Below are positions 9,322 to 18,065 of a stretch of 64,000 nt of DNA, one piece after another; the stretch's first letter is position 1, and each line of letters opens with the position of its first letter. The notes under the pieces are model-generated. The model worked only from the letters and a program-made list of their open reading frames with translations, was not told the origin of the DNA and ran no database searches. The DNA is from an uncultured Prevotellaceae bacterium (GTDB lineage: Bacteria; Bacteroidota; Bacteroidia; Bacteroidales; Bacteroidaceae): positions 62,001-126,000 of the forward strand of contig ONGG01000001.1 of assembly GCA_900317305.1 (NCBI GenBank), read 5' to 3'. The translations under genes were made by a program, and so were the position numbers.

Positions 9322-9951
9322 ATGAGCAAACTCTTTTCAAAACAAAACAAGGAGGCTTTTGCCAACCCGCTGAACCTCGATCACCCCATCCTTGTGCAGG
9401 TGCTGGGTATCTGTTCGGCATTGGCGGTCACCTCACAACTGAAGCCGGCCATCGTTATGGGACTTGCCGTTACCGTCATCACGGCTTTCGCCAATGTCAT
9501 CATCTCGTTGCTCCGGAACACCATCCCCAACCGCATTCGTATCATCGTGCAGCTGGTAGTGGTGGCAGCATTGGTTACCATCGTAAGCCAGATTTTGAAG
9601 GCATTCGTCTATGATGTCAGCGTACAACTCTCTGTGTATGTTGGACTTATCATCACCAACTGTATTCTCATGGGACGCCTCGAGGCTTTCGCCATGATGA
9701 ACAAGCCCTGGCCGAGTTTCCTCGATGGCGTGGGCAACGGTTTGGGATACGCGCTTATCCTCGTGATTGTGGGCGGCGTACGCGAACTGCTCGGACGTGG
9801 CTCACTGCTTGGCTTCCAGCTCATCCCGCAGGCTGCTTACGACGCTGGTTACATTAATAATGGCATGATGACCATGCCTGCTATGGCACTCATCCTTCTG
9901 GGATGCGTGATTTGGGTTCACAGGGCATATTTTTATAAGGAGGAGAAATAA
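9322..9951 (+). CDS. nqrD: Na+-translocating NADH:quinone reductase subunit D
   Basis: A 209-residue membrane subunit with six hydrophobic segments, paired with NqrE around an iron centre in the membrane. The segment ICSALAVTSQLKPAIVM holds the conserved half-membrane cysteine, and ITNCILMGRLEAFA the second Cys. Length fits the family. Its TAA (9949-9951) is followed immediately and in the same frame by the decayed N-terminal coding of nqrE, which is unusual and described under that gene. A ribosome-binding AGGAGG lies at about 9939-9944, inside the end of this gene, presumably serving nqrE. Confidence 0.95.
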   Translation: MSKLFSKQNKEAFANPLNLDHPILVQVLGICSALAVTSQLKPAIVMGLAVTVITAFANVIISLLRNTIPNRIRIIVQLVVVAALVTIVSQILKAFVYDVSVQLSVYVGLIITNCILMGRLEAFAMMNKPWPSFLDGVGNGLGYALILVIVGGVRELLGRGSLLGFQLIPQAAYDAGYINNGMMTMPAMALILLGCVIWVHRAYFYKEEK

Positions 9952-9972
9952 TTATCGATTTTCGTCGACAAC

Positions 9973-10551
9973 ATGATTTTCGCGTTCTTCCTCGGCATGT
10001 GCTCGTTCCTCGCCGTGTCGAAAAACGTGAAGACCTCATTAGGACTCGGTCTCGCGGTCACTTTCGTGCTCCTTGTCACCGTACCAGTGGATTATATCCT
10101 TCAGACCAAAGTGCTTGGTCCCGATTGTCTGGTAGAGGGCGTCGACCTCTCTTATCTGAGTTTCATCCTCTTCATCGCAGTCATTGCGGGCATGGTGCAG
10201 CTTGTGGAGATGATCGTCGAGAGATACTCCCCCTCGCTCTATGCCGCACTGGGTATCTTCCTGCCGCTCATCGCCGTCAACTGTGCCATCATGGGTGCGT
10301 CGCTCTTCATGCAGCAGCGTATCAATCTCGACCCGTCCAACTCGCAGTACATCGGCAGCATCGTCGATGCGCTCGTCTACGCTCTTGGTAGTGGTATCGG
10401 CTGGACGCTGGCCATCGTGGCTATGGGTGCCATCCGCGAGAAGATGCAGTACAGCGACGTACCAGAACCTCTCAAGGGACTGGGTATCACTTTCATCACC
10501 GTGGGTCTGATGGCTATGGCCATGATGTGCTTCTCGGGACTTAACATCTAA
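9973..10551 (+). CDS. nqrE: Na+-translocating NADH:quinone reductase subunit E, start region apparently deleted
   Basis: A 192-residue membrane subunit, partner of NqrD, with the conserved [12 protein letters not shown] and [11 protein letters not shown] cysteine segments. Related NqrE proteins begin with a start codon and a stretch of the form [17 protein letters not shown]. Here the frame from the nqrD stop reads [13 protein letters not shown]: one SIFV unit and the start codon are missing, and the first ATG available (9973) lies about 30 bases from the AGGAGG at 9939. This looks like a small deletion between repeated ATTTTCGT-like units, real or from assembly. If real, the protein loses roughly ten N-terminal residues or uses a non-standard start. 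The rest is intact. Confidence 0.88.
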   Translation: MIFAFFLGMCSFLAVSKNVKTSLGLGLAVTFVLLVTVPVDYILQTKVLGPDCLVEGVDLSYLSFILFIAVIAGMVQLVEMIVERYSPSLYAALGIFLPLIAVNCAIMGASLFMQQRINLDPSNSQYIGSIVDALVYALGSGIGWTLAIVAMGAIREKMQYSDVPEPLKGLGITFITVGLMAMAMMCFSGLNI

Positions 10552-10569
10552 TCAAAAGGAGGTTTGAAT

Positions 10570-11838
10570 ATGGGACAGTTTATTATCGCAAGTATAGGAG
10601 TGTTTCTCGTAACAATTCTCCTTTTGGTAATCCTGCTGCTCGTGGCGAAGAAATACCTCTCGCCCAGTGGCAATGTCAATATCCTGATCAATGGCGACAA
10701 GACCATCTCCGTGGCACAGGGCAGCAGCCTGATGACCACGCTCAATGAGAACGGCATCTTCCTTCCCTCGGCATGTGGCGGAAAGGCTTCGTGCGGACAG
10801 TGCAAGGTGCAGGTGCTCGAGGGTGGGGGAGAAATCCTCGACTCCGAGAAGCCCCACTTCACCCGTAAGGAGATCAAGGATCACTGGCGCCTCGGATGCC
10901 AGTGCAAGGTGAAGGGCGACCTCAAGATCAAGGTGCCCGAGAGCGTGCTCGGCGTGAAGGAATGGGAGTGCACCGTCATCTCCAACAAGAACGTGTCGTC
11001 GTTCATCAAGGAGTTTATCGTCGCCCTTCCTCCGGGAGAGCACATGGACTTCATCCCGGGCTCGTATGCGCAGATCAAGATTCCTGCCTACGACTGCATC
11101 GACTACGACAAGGACTTCGACAAGGACGATATCGGCCCCGACTATATCTCGTCGTGGGAGAAGTTCAATATCTTCTCGCTGAAAGCGCATAACCCCGAGG
11201 ATACCATCCGTGCCTACTCCATGGCCAACTATCCTGCCGAGGGCGACCGCATCACCCTCACCGTCCGTATCGCCACCACTCCGTTCAAGCCCAAACCCGA
11301 AGTGGGATTCCAGGATGTGCCCACGGGCATCGCATCCTCCTACATCTTCTCACGCAAACCGGGCGACAAGGTGATTATGAGTGGTCCTTATGGCGATTTC
11401 CATCCTATCTTCGACTCCAAGAAAGAGATGATATGGGTGGGCGGTGGCGCCGGTATGGCTCCATTGCGTGCACAGATCATGCACATGACCAAGACCCTCA
11501 ACACCCGCGACCGTGAGATGCACTTCTTCTATGGCGCAAGGGCACTGGTGGAGGCCTTCTTCGTCGACGACTTCCTTGAACTGGAGAAGGAGTTCCCCAA
11601 CTTCCACTTCCACCTCGCACTCGACAGACCCGACCCTGCAGCCGATGAGGCTGGTGTGAAATACACTGCGGGATTCGTGCATCAGGTGATGTATGAGACA
11701 TACCTCAAAGACCATGAGGCTCCTGAGGATATCGAATACTATATGTGTGGTCCTGGCCCCATGTCGAAGGCTGTTCAGGGCATGCTCGACTCTCTGGGCG
11801 TAGACCCCGAAAGCATCATGTTCGACAACTTCGGATAA
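10570..11838 (+). CDS. nqrF: Na+-translocating NADH:quinone reductase subunit F
   Basis: A 422-residue NADH-oxidising subunit. Order of parts: membrane anchor (residues about 4-26); a plant-type [2Fe-2S] domain with Cys69, Cys75 and Cys78 in CGGKASCGQC and Cys110; a FAD domain with RAYSMANYP; and a NADH-binding domain with GGGAGMAPLR. Electrons enter the complex here. The ATG at 10570 is preceded at seven bases by a strong AAAAGGAGG (10554-10562), which argues against the in-frame TTG at 10564. It is the last gene of the operon; a strong hairpin follows. Confidence 0.96.
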   Translation: MGQFIIASIGVFLVTILLLVILLLVAKKYLSPSGNVNILINGDKTISVAQGSSLMTTLNENGIFLPSACGGKASCGQCKVQVLEGGGEILDSEKPHFTRKEIKDHWRLGCQCKVKGDLKIKVPESVLGVKEWECTVISNKNVSSFIKEFIVALPPGEHMDFIPGSYAQIKIPAYDCIDYDKDFDKDDIGPDYISSWEKFNIFSLKAHNPEDTIRAYSMANYPAEGDRITLTVRIATTPFKPKPEVGFQDVPTGIASSYIFSRKPGDKVIMSGPYGDFHPIFDSKKEMIWVGGGAGMAPLRAQIMHMTKTLNTRDREMHFFYGARALVEAFFVDDFLELEKEFPNFHFHLALDRPDPAADEAGVKYTAGFVHQVMYETYLKDHEAPEDIEYYMCGPGPMSKAVQGMLDSLGVDPESIMFDNFG

Positions 11839-11857
11839 CATCCCGACCAATACAATT

Positions 11858-11891
11858 CGTGCGGCATCAACAAGTTGGTGCCGCACGTTTC
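11858..11891 (+). terminator. terminator of the nqr operon
   Basis: CGTGCGGCATCAAC (11858-11871) pairs with GTTGGTGCCGCACG (11874-11887) with one G-T wobble and is followed by TTTCGTTT. It starts 20 bases after the nqrF stop and lies between convergent genes. Confidence 0.8.
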
Positions 11892-11913
11892 GTTTCCGGA
11901 TGGTCTGCCATGT

Positions 11914-12693
11914 TTATCCCAACACCACGTCGAGCACCATCATCATCACAAAGCCAAGGGTAAAACCAATGGTGCTCAGGTTGGTATGCTGTCCACTCGA
12001 CGCCTCGGGTATCAGTTCTTCTATCACCACATAGATCATGGCGCCTGCGGCAAAAGCCAGCAACCAGGGCAGAAGGGGGACGAATAAGGAGGCGAGAAGC
12101 AAAACAATCACGGCTCCGAGGGGTTGGGCGAGTCCGCTCAGGCAGCCCAAAAGGAATGACCTTGTGCGCGTGTGGCCGTCGGCATGCATCGGCACGGAGA
12201 CGATGGCGCCCTCGGGGATGTTCTGTATGGCCATGCCGAGCGACACGATGAGTGCGCTCGTCAGCGAGATGTCGGCATCTCCTTGCAGGGCTCCAGCAAG
12301 CACCACGCCGATGGCCATGCCCTCGGGGATGTGATGGAGGGTCACTGCCAGCATCAGCATTGTGGTGCGTGAGAGATGGGCCTGTGGGCCTTCGGGTTGG
12401 TTGGCGTTCAGGTGTAGGTGAGGGGTCAGCATGTCAAGCAAAAGGAGAAATCCCATTCCCACCAGAAAACCGCCTGCCGTGGGTAATACCGACCATGAGC
12501 CCGCATCCTCGTTCATTTCCATCGATGGCAGCAGCAGCGACCAGAATGAGGCCGACACCATCACGCCGGCAGCAAATCCCAGAAGAGTTTTCTGAAGCAG
12601 TCCGGTCATCTCTTTCTGCGTGAAGAAGACGAGGCTGGAACCCAGAACGATGCCCATCATGGGGATGAGCAACCCTATTCCTAATGTTTCCAT
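11914..12693 (-). CDS. ZIP family divalent metal transporter
   Basis: A 259-residue inner-membrane protein with about eight hydrophobic segments. The ZIP signature is present: LHHIPEGMAIGV in the fourth segment and NIPEGAIVSVP in the fifth, the His/Glu pairs that bind the metal. A short His-bearing loop (PHLHLNANQ) lies between segments three and four. It probably takes up zinc, perhaps iron or manganese. The start METLGIGLLIP at 12693 fits the family; an earlier ATG at 12780 would lie upstream of the promoter's -7 element at 12750. It is monocistronic and convergent with nqrF. No metal regulator is adjacent. Confidence 0.9.
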   Translation of the reverse strand: METLGIGLLIPMMGIVLGSSLVFFTQKEMTGLLQKTLLGFAAGVMVSASFWSLLLPSMEMNEDAGSWSVLPTAGGFLVGMGFLLLLDMLTPHLHLNANQPEGPQAHLSRTTMLMLAVTLHHIPEGMAIGVVLAGALQGDADISLTSALIVSLGMAIQNIPEGAIVSVPMHADGHTRTRSFLLGCLSGLAQPLGAVIVLLLASLFVPLLPWLLAFAAGAMIYVVIEELIPEASSGQHTNLSTIGFTLGFVMMMVLDVVLG

Positions 12694-12749
12694 TATCAGT
12701 TTTATATAAGGTGTTGAAGGACAATCGATGTCCTTGTCTTTACGGTTGG

Positions 12750-12780
12750 CAAAATTACCTAATTTGCTGAATATCCACAA
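12750..12780 (-). promoter_or_regulatory. promoter of the ZIP transporter gene
   Basis: The minus strand reads TTGTGG near 12780 and, after about 19 bases, TAATTTTG (12757-12750). The -7 element is a clean match; the -33 is partial. Confidence 0.6.
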
Positions 12781-12879
12781 TACCTATTATGTGCGATTTT
12801 GTCTTTTTTTCTGGTATTTGCCTGATATTCACGCTGTCGTCCTTTTCCAATAAGCCGAACAGGTCGTGACGAAAGAAAA

Positions 12880-12912
12880 AATCCGGGCACGACACGACGT
12901 CGTGACCGGATT
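12880..12912 (-). terminator. rho-independent terminator of htpG
   Basis: AATCCGG (12880-12886) pairs with CCGGATT (12906-12912), and inside it CACGAC (12888-12893) with GTCGTG (12899-12904). On the minus strand the stem is followed by TTTTTTC. It lies 26 bases after the htpG stop. Confidence 0.88.
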
Positions 12913-12937
12913 CGCAATATGGATGTAGGTGAGATGA

Positions 12938-14992
12938 TTATTTGATCAAATCCACCGAGCGCTTCAGGAAAGCAGAGAGGGCTGCTCCTTTCAGCATACC
13001 GTTCTGAAGCAAGGCAAGGTCGATGAGTTGGTGGATAACAGCGTTGTCCTTGGCGCAGTCGGTGATAATCTCAGTCTTCTTTGCTTTCTGCTCGTTGATG
13101 GCCTTTTCGGTGGCGGCCATGTCGTCTTTCTCCTCTTGGGTCACCTCCTCGGGCTTTTTCTTGTTCTGCTCTTGGCGAAGGACGGCCAGACGGGCCTCCT
13201 GGCCCTTGATCTCGGCCAAGATGGGCTTCAGGGCGTCTTTTGTGGCACCGGTGGTCTCATCGAGCACACGTTTGATGATGGGATGGTCGGAGTTGAGCAC
13301 CATGCTGTAGCTGTCGGGCATCTCACCATAGAAGGCCATGCCGCTCTGGTAACGGCTGATGTCCTTCATTCGGCGCATATACTCACTCTGGGTGATGACC
13401 ACGGGTTGGGTAGATTCGCCCATCGACTGTACCTCCACGAAGAAGTTGGTCTTGTCGATGTTGGGCAGTTGCGACTTGAAGGCTTCTGACAAATTGTCAC
13501 TTTCTTCCTTCGTCAACTCGCTCTTTTTTTTGTCTTCCTTCACAATCAGACGGTCGATAGTGTCGCCATCCACACGGGTGAAGCGGCTCTTCTCGAATTT
13601 CTGCTCAAGCATCGACACCATGGGCACGTCGAGGTCGCCGTCGAGCAGGAGCACATTGTAACCCTTCTCCTTGCATGCCTCGATGTAACTGTATTGGTTC
13701 TCTTTGTCGTTGGCGTAGAGATAAATAGTGGTGCCGTCTTTGTCGGTCTGGTTGTCCTTGATGAGTGTCTGATACTCCTCATAGGTGTAATACTTGCCCT
13801 CTACATCTTTCAGAAGGGCGAACTCCTTGGCGCGGTCGTAGAAGTCTTCCTGCGAGAGCATGCCATAATGGATGAAAATCTTCAGGTCGTCCCACTTCTG
13901 CTCGTAGTCTTTCCTGTCATCCTTGAAGATACTCTTCAGACGGTCGGCCACTTTCTTGGAGATGTAGTTGGATATCTTCTTCACGTTGGCATCGCTCTGC
14001 AGATAGGAACGGCTTACGTTGAGAGGAATGTCGGGAGAGTCGATGACACCATGCAGAAGGGTGAGGAATTCGGGCACGATGCCTTCCACCTGGTCGGTGA
14101 CGAACACCTGGTTGCAGTAGAGCTGTATCTTGTTGCGTTGCAGGTCGATGTTCGACTTCACGCGGGGGAAATAGAGAATTCCGGTGAGGTGGAAGGGGAA
14201 CTCCACATTGAGGTGAATCCAGAACAAGGGGTCGTCCTGCATCGGATAGAGCGTGTGGTAGAACTTGGTGTAGTCCTCGTCTTTCAGCGTGCTCGGGGTC
14301 TTGGCCCACATGGGGTCGGTGTCGTTGATGATGTTGGGCTCGTCGGTGTCCACCATCTTGCCGTCTTTCCATTCGCTCTTCTTGCCGAAGGCCAGAGGTA
14401 CGGACATGAACTTGCAATACTTGTTCAACAGCGTCTCGATGCGGTTTTTCTCCAAAAATTCCTTGCAGTCGTCGTCGATGTAAAGAATGATGTCGCTGCC
14501 GCGGTCGGCTTTCTCCACCTCCTCGATCTCGTAGGCCGGACTGCCATCGCAGGTCCATTTCACGGCCTGGGCATCGTCGCGGTAGCTGCGGGTCACGATC
14601 TCCACTTTCTTGCTCACCATGAAGGCACTGTAGAAACCAAGTCCGAAGTGACCGATGATGGCGTTGGCGTTGTCCTTGTATTTGTCGAGGAAGTCGTTCA
14701 CGCCCGAGAAGGCGATTTGGTTGATATACTTGTCTATCTCCTCAGCTGTCATGCCGATGCCATGGTCGCTGATGGTCAGCGTGCCTTTCTCGGCATCGAG
14801 GTTGATGTTGATGGTCAGGTCGCCCATGTCGCCCTTGAACTCACCACGCTCGGCGAGAGTCTTCAGCTTCTGGGTGGCATCGACTGCATTCGAAACCATC
14901 TCTCTGAGGAATATCTCATGGTCGCTGTAGAGAAACTTTTTGATAACGGGGAAGATGTTCTCTGTGGTAACCCCAATGTTTCCTTTTTGCAT
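12938..14992 (-). CDS. htpG: molecular chaperone HtpG (Hsp90)
   Basis: A 684-residue cytoplasmic Hsp90. The N-terminal ATPase domain has LREMVSNAVDAT (the catalytic Glu and Asn), DHGIGMT and GHFGLGFYS; a middle domain and a C-terminal dimerisation domain follow. Bacteroidales HtpG starts with MQKGNIGVTTENIF, which fixes the start at 14992; thirteen more in-frame residues upstream are not conserved. Expected role is ATP-driven folding and stress protection. The gene is monocistronic with a strong terminator. No CIRCE or other heat-shock operator is obvious in front of it. Confidence 0.95.
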   Translation of the reverse strand: MQKGNIGVTTENIFPVIKKFLYSDHEIFLREMVSNAVDATQKLKTLAERGEFKGDMGDLTININLDAEKGTLTISDHGIGMTAEEIDKYINQIAFSGVNDFLDKYKDNANAIIGHFGLGFYSAFMVSKKVEIVTRSYRDDAQAVKWTCDGSPAYEIEEVEKADRGSDIILYIDDDCKEFLEKNRIETLLNKYCKFMSVPLAFGKKSEWKDGKMVDTDEPNIINDTDPMWAKTPSTLKDEDYTKFYHTLYPMQDDPLFWIHLNVEFPFHLTGILYFPRVKSNIDLQRNKIQLYCNQVFVTDQVEGIVPEFLTLLHGVIDSPDIPLNVSRSYLQSDANVKKISNYISKKVADRLKSIFKDDRKDYEQKWDDLKIFIHYGMLSQEDFYDRAKEFALLKDVEGKYYTYEEYQTLIKDNQTDKDGTTIYLYANDKENQYSYIEACKEKGYNVLLLDGDLDVPMVSMLEQKFEKSRFTRVDGDTIDRLIVKEDKKKSELTKEESDNLSEAFKSQLPNIDKTNFFVEVQSMGESTQPVVITQSEYMRRMKDISRYQSGMAFYGEMPDSYSMVLNSDHPIIKRVLDETTGATKDALKPILAEIKGQEARLAVLRQEQNKKKPEEVTQEEKDDMAATEKAINEQKAKKTEIITDCAKDNAVIHQLIDLALLQNGMLKGAALSAFLKRSVDLIK

Positions 14993-15218
14993 AATCCTTG
15001 ATTTTATGTTGTTTTTGCTATTTTCCGTCAATCAACTTGCAAAGATTGTGCCAAATTTGCCTTTTGATGATGACGAAATGCGAGAATATGGTATGTCATC
15101 CCAGATGGTCTTGTCGTGGAAAAAGGTGACAGAAGTTGAAAAACATGAAAAAACTCCCTAATAAAATAAAAAAATGATTTTTTTTGTTATTTTTTTTCGC
15201 CGTTTCAGAAGAAATGTG

Positions 15219-15226
15219 TAAATTTG
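15219..15226 (+). promoter_or_regulatory. -7 element of a small RNA promoter
   Basis: TAAATTTG fits the Bacteroidales -7 consensus and is preceded by a T-rich block without a clear TTTG at the -33 position. It points into a stretch with no convincing coding frame that ends in a terminator at 15422-15464. Confidence 0.55.
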
Positions 15227-15232
15227 CATCGA

Positions 15233-15464
15233 TTGTGGAAATGTGGGCATATAGAGTCTATTTTTGATGTTGGTTAATGCCCCCATCTTATTTTTAGAGT
15301 CGATACCTTCATTCTCCACATGTTCTGAGAACATGCCTGGCAGTGCTGGGCGTAAACACCAGTTGATAGGAAAATGAATATGTGACAACAATAAATTCAA
15401 TAGGTAGTTTTAATAAGGTACGCCCCCGAGTTTGTAGTGATACTATGCTCTGGGGCTATTTTTA
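15233..15464 (+). ncRNA. probable structured small RNA, perhaps 6S RNA
   Basis: About 230 bases lie between a promoter-like -7 element and an intrinsic terminator, with no credible protein frame. The stretch folds as nested helices: CTTATT (15287-15292) with AATAAG (15412-15417), TACC (15304-15307) with GGTA (15403-15406), TTCATT (15308-15313) with AATGAA (15373-15378), and an apical hairpin CATGTTC-TGA-GAACATG (15319-15335). A rod of helices broken by internal loops and about 200 bases long is how 6S RNA is built, and Bacteroidales carry a divergent 6S (described as the Bacteroidales-1 motif). The identity is inferred from form only; the presence of an RNA gene is better supported than its name. 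Neighbours are htpG and pepD, both minus strand. Confidence 0.55.
15422..15464 (+). terminator. terminator of the small RNA
   Basis: GCCCCCGAG (15422-15430) pairs with CTCTGGGGC (15448-15456) with one mismatch, followed by TATTTTTA. It ends the plus-strand RNA and does not belong to any coding gene. Confidence 0.75.
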
Positions 15465-15477
15465 TGGCTATAAGAAA

Positions 15478-15512
15478 AGCCCCATGTCGCAGTCAGCCTG
15501 TGACATGGGGCT
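15478..15512 (-). terminator. rho-independent terminator of pepD
   Basis: AGCCCCATGTC (15478-15488) pairs perfectly with GACATGGGGCT (15502-15512). On the minus strand it is followed by TTTCTTATAG and lies 21 bases after the pepD stop. Confidence 0.8.
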
Positions 15513-15532
15513 TAGTCTATGCGAAACAGCCA

Positions 15533-16990
15533 CTATGCCTTGGGGATGTTCCTCAGAATCTCGATGAGATGGTCCCAAACCATTTGCACGGTAGGAATGT
15601 GCAGGCGCTCGTCGGGAGAGTGCACGCCACGAAGGGTGGGACCAAACGACACCATGTCCATGTTGGGATAGCGCTCCGAGAACAAACCGCACTCCAGTCC
15701 GGCGTGGATGCCCAGCACTTTCGGGTCTTTGCCAAACAGTTTCTTGTAGGTCTCCACCACAATCTTTGTCAGCTTACTGTTGGGGTTCATCTTCCAGGCG
15801 GGATAGCCGTCGCCTTGCTCCACTTCGGCTCCTGCAAGTTGGAAGAGGGCCTTCACCGTGTTGGCCATGTTGCGCAAGTTGCTCATCACGTTCGAGCGCT
15901 GGCTGGTCACTACTTCCAAACCGTCGGCCGACGAATGCACGCTGGCCACATTGCTGCTGGTTTCCACGAGCCAGGCTATTTCCTCGTCCTGGCACATGGC
16001 CATCACGCCATTGTCGAGGGCCTGAAGGGCCTGCACCACACGGACAGAGGCGTCGGCAGGAAGTACGGGGGCGGCATCGGCACTCTCCATCTCAAATACC
16101 ATGTCGTGCTCTGTCACGTGGAATTCCTCTTCCACCTGACTGGTGAAGATGTTCCACTCGGCACGCACATCTTCTTTCTTGTCGAAAGGAACGCCAAACA
16201 ACACCCATCCATCGCGTGGAATGGCATTGTGCACCTTTCCAGAATGGAATTCGGCAAGACGCAAGCCCCATTTCTCCTGAACGGTGTAGAGGAATCGGGC
16301 GAGAATCTTGATGGCGTTGGCGCGTTTCTTGTTGATGTCGTCGCCCGAATGACCGCCGTTCAGGCCTTTCAGTGAGGCCTTGATGAAGAACAGGTCAGCG
16401 GGAGCCTCTTCGCGGGTGAAATGGAAACGGGCGGCGGTGTTGATGCCACCAGCGCACGATACAAAGATCTGGCCCTCGTCTTCCGAGTCGAGGTTGATGA
16501 GCATGTCGCCGGTCATAAAACCGGATTGCAGGCCGAAAGCGCCGGTGAGCCCGGTCTCCTCGTCGACGGTGAACAGACATTCGATGGGGCCATGGGCAAT
16601 ATCGTCGCTCTCGAGCAGGGCCAGTTCAATGGCCACGCCGATGCCATCGTCGGCACCCAGGGTGGTGCCCTTGGCCTTCAGCCACTCACCGTCAACATAG
16701 GTCTGTATGGGGTCGTTCATGAAGTCGATTTCCACGTCGACGAGGCGCTCGCAAACCATGTCCATGTGGCTTTGAAGCACCACTTTGGCGCGGTCCTCAT
16801 AACCAGGGGTGGCGGGCTTGCAGATGAGCACGTTGCCCGTCTCGTCGACTTTCGTCTCCAGACCATGTGACTTGCCAAACTCCTTGAGGTATGCGATCAT
16901 CCGTTCCTCGTGCTTGGACGGACGGGGAATGGCGTTGATTTTTGCGAATTGACTGAATACGCATTTGGGGGTCAGTTCTGTCTTTTCCAT
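15533..16990 (-). CDS. pepD: aminoacyl-histidine dipeptidase (peptidase D, M20 family)
   Basis: A 485-residue cytosolic metallopeptidase that cleaves Xaa-His dipeptides such as carnosine and other dipeptides. Metal-binding landmarks of the M20 fold are present: the His in LQSHMDMV, the Asp in GADDGIG, and the catalytic Glu pair region around DEETGLTGA, with a later His near the end (GIHAGLECG). A lid/dimerisation domain lies in the middle. Length equals the usual PepD. It stands alone between a small RNA and a divergent operon and is closed by its own terminator. Peptide use fits an amino-acid-fermenting gut bacterium. Confidence 0.93.
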   Translation of the reverse strand: MEKTELTPKCVFSQFAKINAIPRPSKHEERMIAYLKEFGKSHGLETKVDETGNVLICKPATPGYEDRAKVVLQSHMDMVCERLVDVEIDFMNDPIQTYVDGEWLKAKGTTLGADDGIGVAIELALLESDDIAHGPIECLFTVDEETGLTGAFGLQSGFMTGDMLINLDSEDEGQIFVSCAGGINTAARFHFTREEAPADLFFIKASLKGLNGGHSGDDINKKRANAIKILARFLYTVQEKWGLRLAEFHSGKVHNAIPRDGWVLFGVPFDKKEDVRAEWNIFTSQVEEEFHVTEHDMVFEMESADAAPVLPADASVRVVQALQALDNGVMAMCQDEEIAWLVETSSNVASVHSSADGLEVVTSQRSNVMSNLRNMANTVKALFQLAGAEVEQGDGYPAWKMNPNSKLTKIVVETYKKLFGKDPKVLGIHAGLECGLFSERYPNMDMVSFGPTLRGVHSPDERLHIPTVQMVWDHLIEILRNIPKA

Positions 16991-17090
16991 TTTTTCTGTT
17001 AAGATTTATAGTGTTAAGTTATTATAATAAAGGTATATGGCCCACAACACATCCAAAATATTAAAATAGCAAAAAAATGAATGGTTTCAT

Positions 17091-17121
17091 TTTGTAATGC
17101 CATCAGATTGTGTTAACTTTG
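17091..17121 (+). promoter_or_regulatory. Bacteroidales promoter of the small membrane protein/ompH pair
   Basis: TTTG (17091-17094), a 19-base spacer and TAACTTTG (17114-17121) form a perfect consensus promoter. The first ATG downstream in a sensible frame is 17182, giving a leader of about 55 bases. Confidence 0.8.
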
Positions 17122-17181
17122 CAAATTGAATGTGTGTACAGGGCGGCCGGAGCCCATTGCTGTTTGCAAAGGTATAAAAAA

Positions 17182-17406
17182 ATGACGGAAACTCTTATCG
17201 TTAGCGTGTTAATAATTGCTATCGCCGTGGCTTTGCTGTCGGTGAAGGTGATTTTCCGTCGCAATGGCAAGTTTGCCTCTCCGCATATTCACGACAGCGA
17301 GTACTTGAAGAGCAAGGGCATACATTGCGTGCTCGACCAGGACCGCGAGATGAGAAGTCCCGGAAAGGGCGTCAGTGAAAAGTCGAAATCATATAAAAAC
17401 AAATAA
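17182..17406 (+). CDS. small single-span membrane protein, 74 aa
   Basis: A short protein with one N-terminal transmembrane helix (residues about 5-24, LIVSVLIIAIAVALLSV) and a basic, soluble tail with one Cys. I know similar unnamed proteins in Bacteroidales, but no function. The ATG at 17182 is chosen because the longer frame from 17110 would begin inside the promoter's -7 element. It is followed after six bases by the OmpH-like lipoprotein gene, so the two share one transcript, hinting at an envelope role. Confidence 0.75.
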   Translation: MTETLIVSVLIIAIAVALLSVKVIFRRNGKFASPHIHDSEYLKSKGIHCVLDQDREMRSPGKGVSEKSKSYKNK

Positions 17407-17412
17407 CAAAAA

Positions 17413-18021
17413 ATGAACAAGAAAAATTTTTTCCGTACAGTGGCTGTTGCCGCTTTGGCACTCTTCACGATGAGTGCTTGCCAAGATTCTACCAAAATGG
17501 ATGAGAAACCTGCTGCCAGCACTCCTGCCAAAGCTGCTGTCGATGGGCTGAAAATCGCTTACGTCGAGGTTGATACCGTTATGTCGCAATACACATTCTG
17601 CAAAGAGTATTCCAAAATCTTGGAGAAACGTCAGCAGAATATTCAGAACACCTTGGCCAGCCAACAGCGCAACCTGGAGGCCGCTGCTCAGAATTTCCAG
17701 AACAAATTGCAGAACAATGGTTTCTCTAGCCGTGCAGAGGCTGAGAACCAGCAGGCTGCCATACAGCGTCAGGACCAGCAGCTGCAGGCCACTGCCCAGC
17801 GTTTGCAGAGCGAATTGGTGAACCAGACCGACAAGTTCAACACTGCCCTTCGCGACAGCATCCAGCATTTCCTGGCCCAGTTTAACAAAGACAAGAAATA
17901 TTCGCTCATCCTCACCAAGCAGGGCGACAATATCCTTTATGCCGACAAGAGTTACGATATCACCGCCGAGGTGGTGGCCGGACTCAACAAGGCTTACAAG
18001 CCCAAACCGCTCGATAAATAA
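17413..18021 (+). CDS. OmpH/Skp-family periplasmic chaperone-like lipoprotein
   Basis: A 202-residue protein with a lipoprotein signal (FTMSAC, lipid Cys about residue 23). The mature part opens with IAYVEVDTVMSQY, the beta strand typical of Skp/OmpH, then two long Gln-rich helices (residues about 70-145) forming a coiled-coil hairpin, and returns to strands with YSLILTKQGDNILYAD. Skp carries unfolded outer-membrane proteins through the periplasm. Bacteroidales have several OmpH paralogues; the lipid anchor makes this one membrane-tethered rather than free. It is cotranscribed with the small membrane protein and ended by a terminator. Confidence 0.85.
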   Translation: MNKKNFFRTVAVAALALFTMSACQDSTKMDEKPAASTPAKAAVDGLKIAYVEVDTVMSQYTFCKEYSKILEKRQQNIQNTLASQQRNLEAAAQNFQNKLQNNGFSSRAEAENQQAAIQRQDQQLQATAQRLQSELVNQTDKFNTALRDSIQHFLAQFNKDKKYSLILTKQGDNILYADKSYDITAEVVAGLNKAYKPKPLDK

Positions 18022-18065
18022 TCTCCTGACAAATATCGGCAGGATGACTTCTGCTGTATAATCCC

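Noticed and set aside
13694-15001. A 435-codon open frame on the plus strand opposite htpG
   Set aside because: Again a mirror of a conserved gene; composition is typical of an antisense shadow, and no promoter fits.
15158-15400. An 80-codon minus-strand frame in the htpG-pepD gap
   Set aside because: No domain, poor start, and it runs through the predicted small RNA structure; not a convincing gene.
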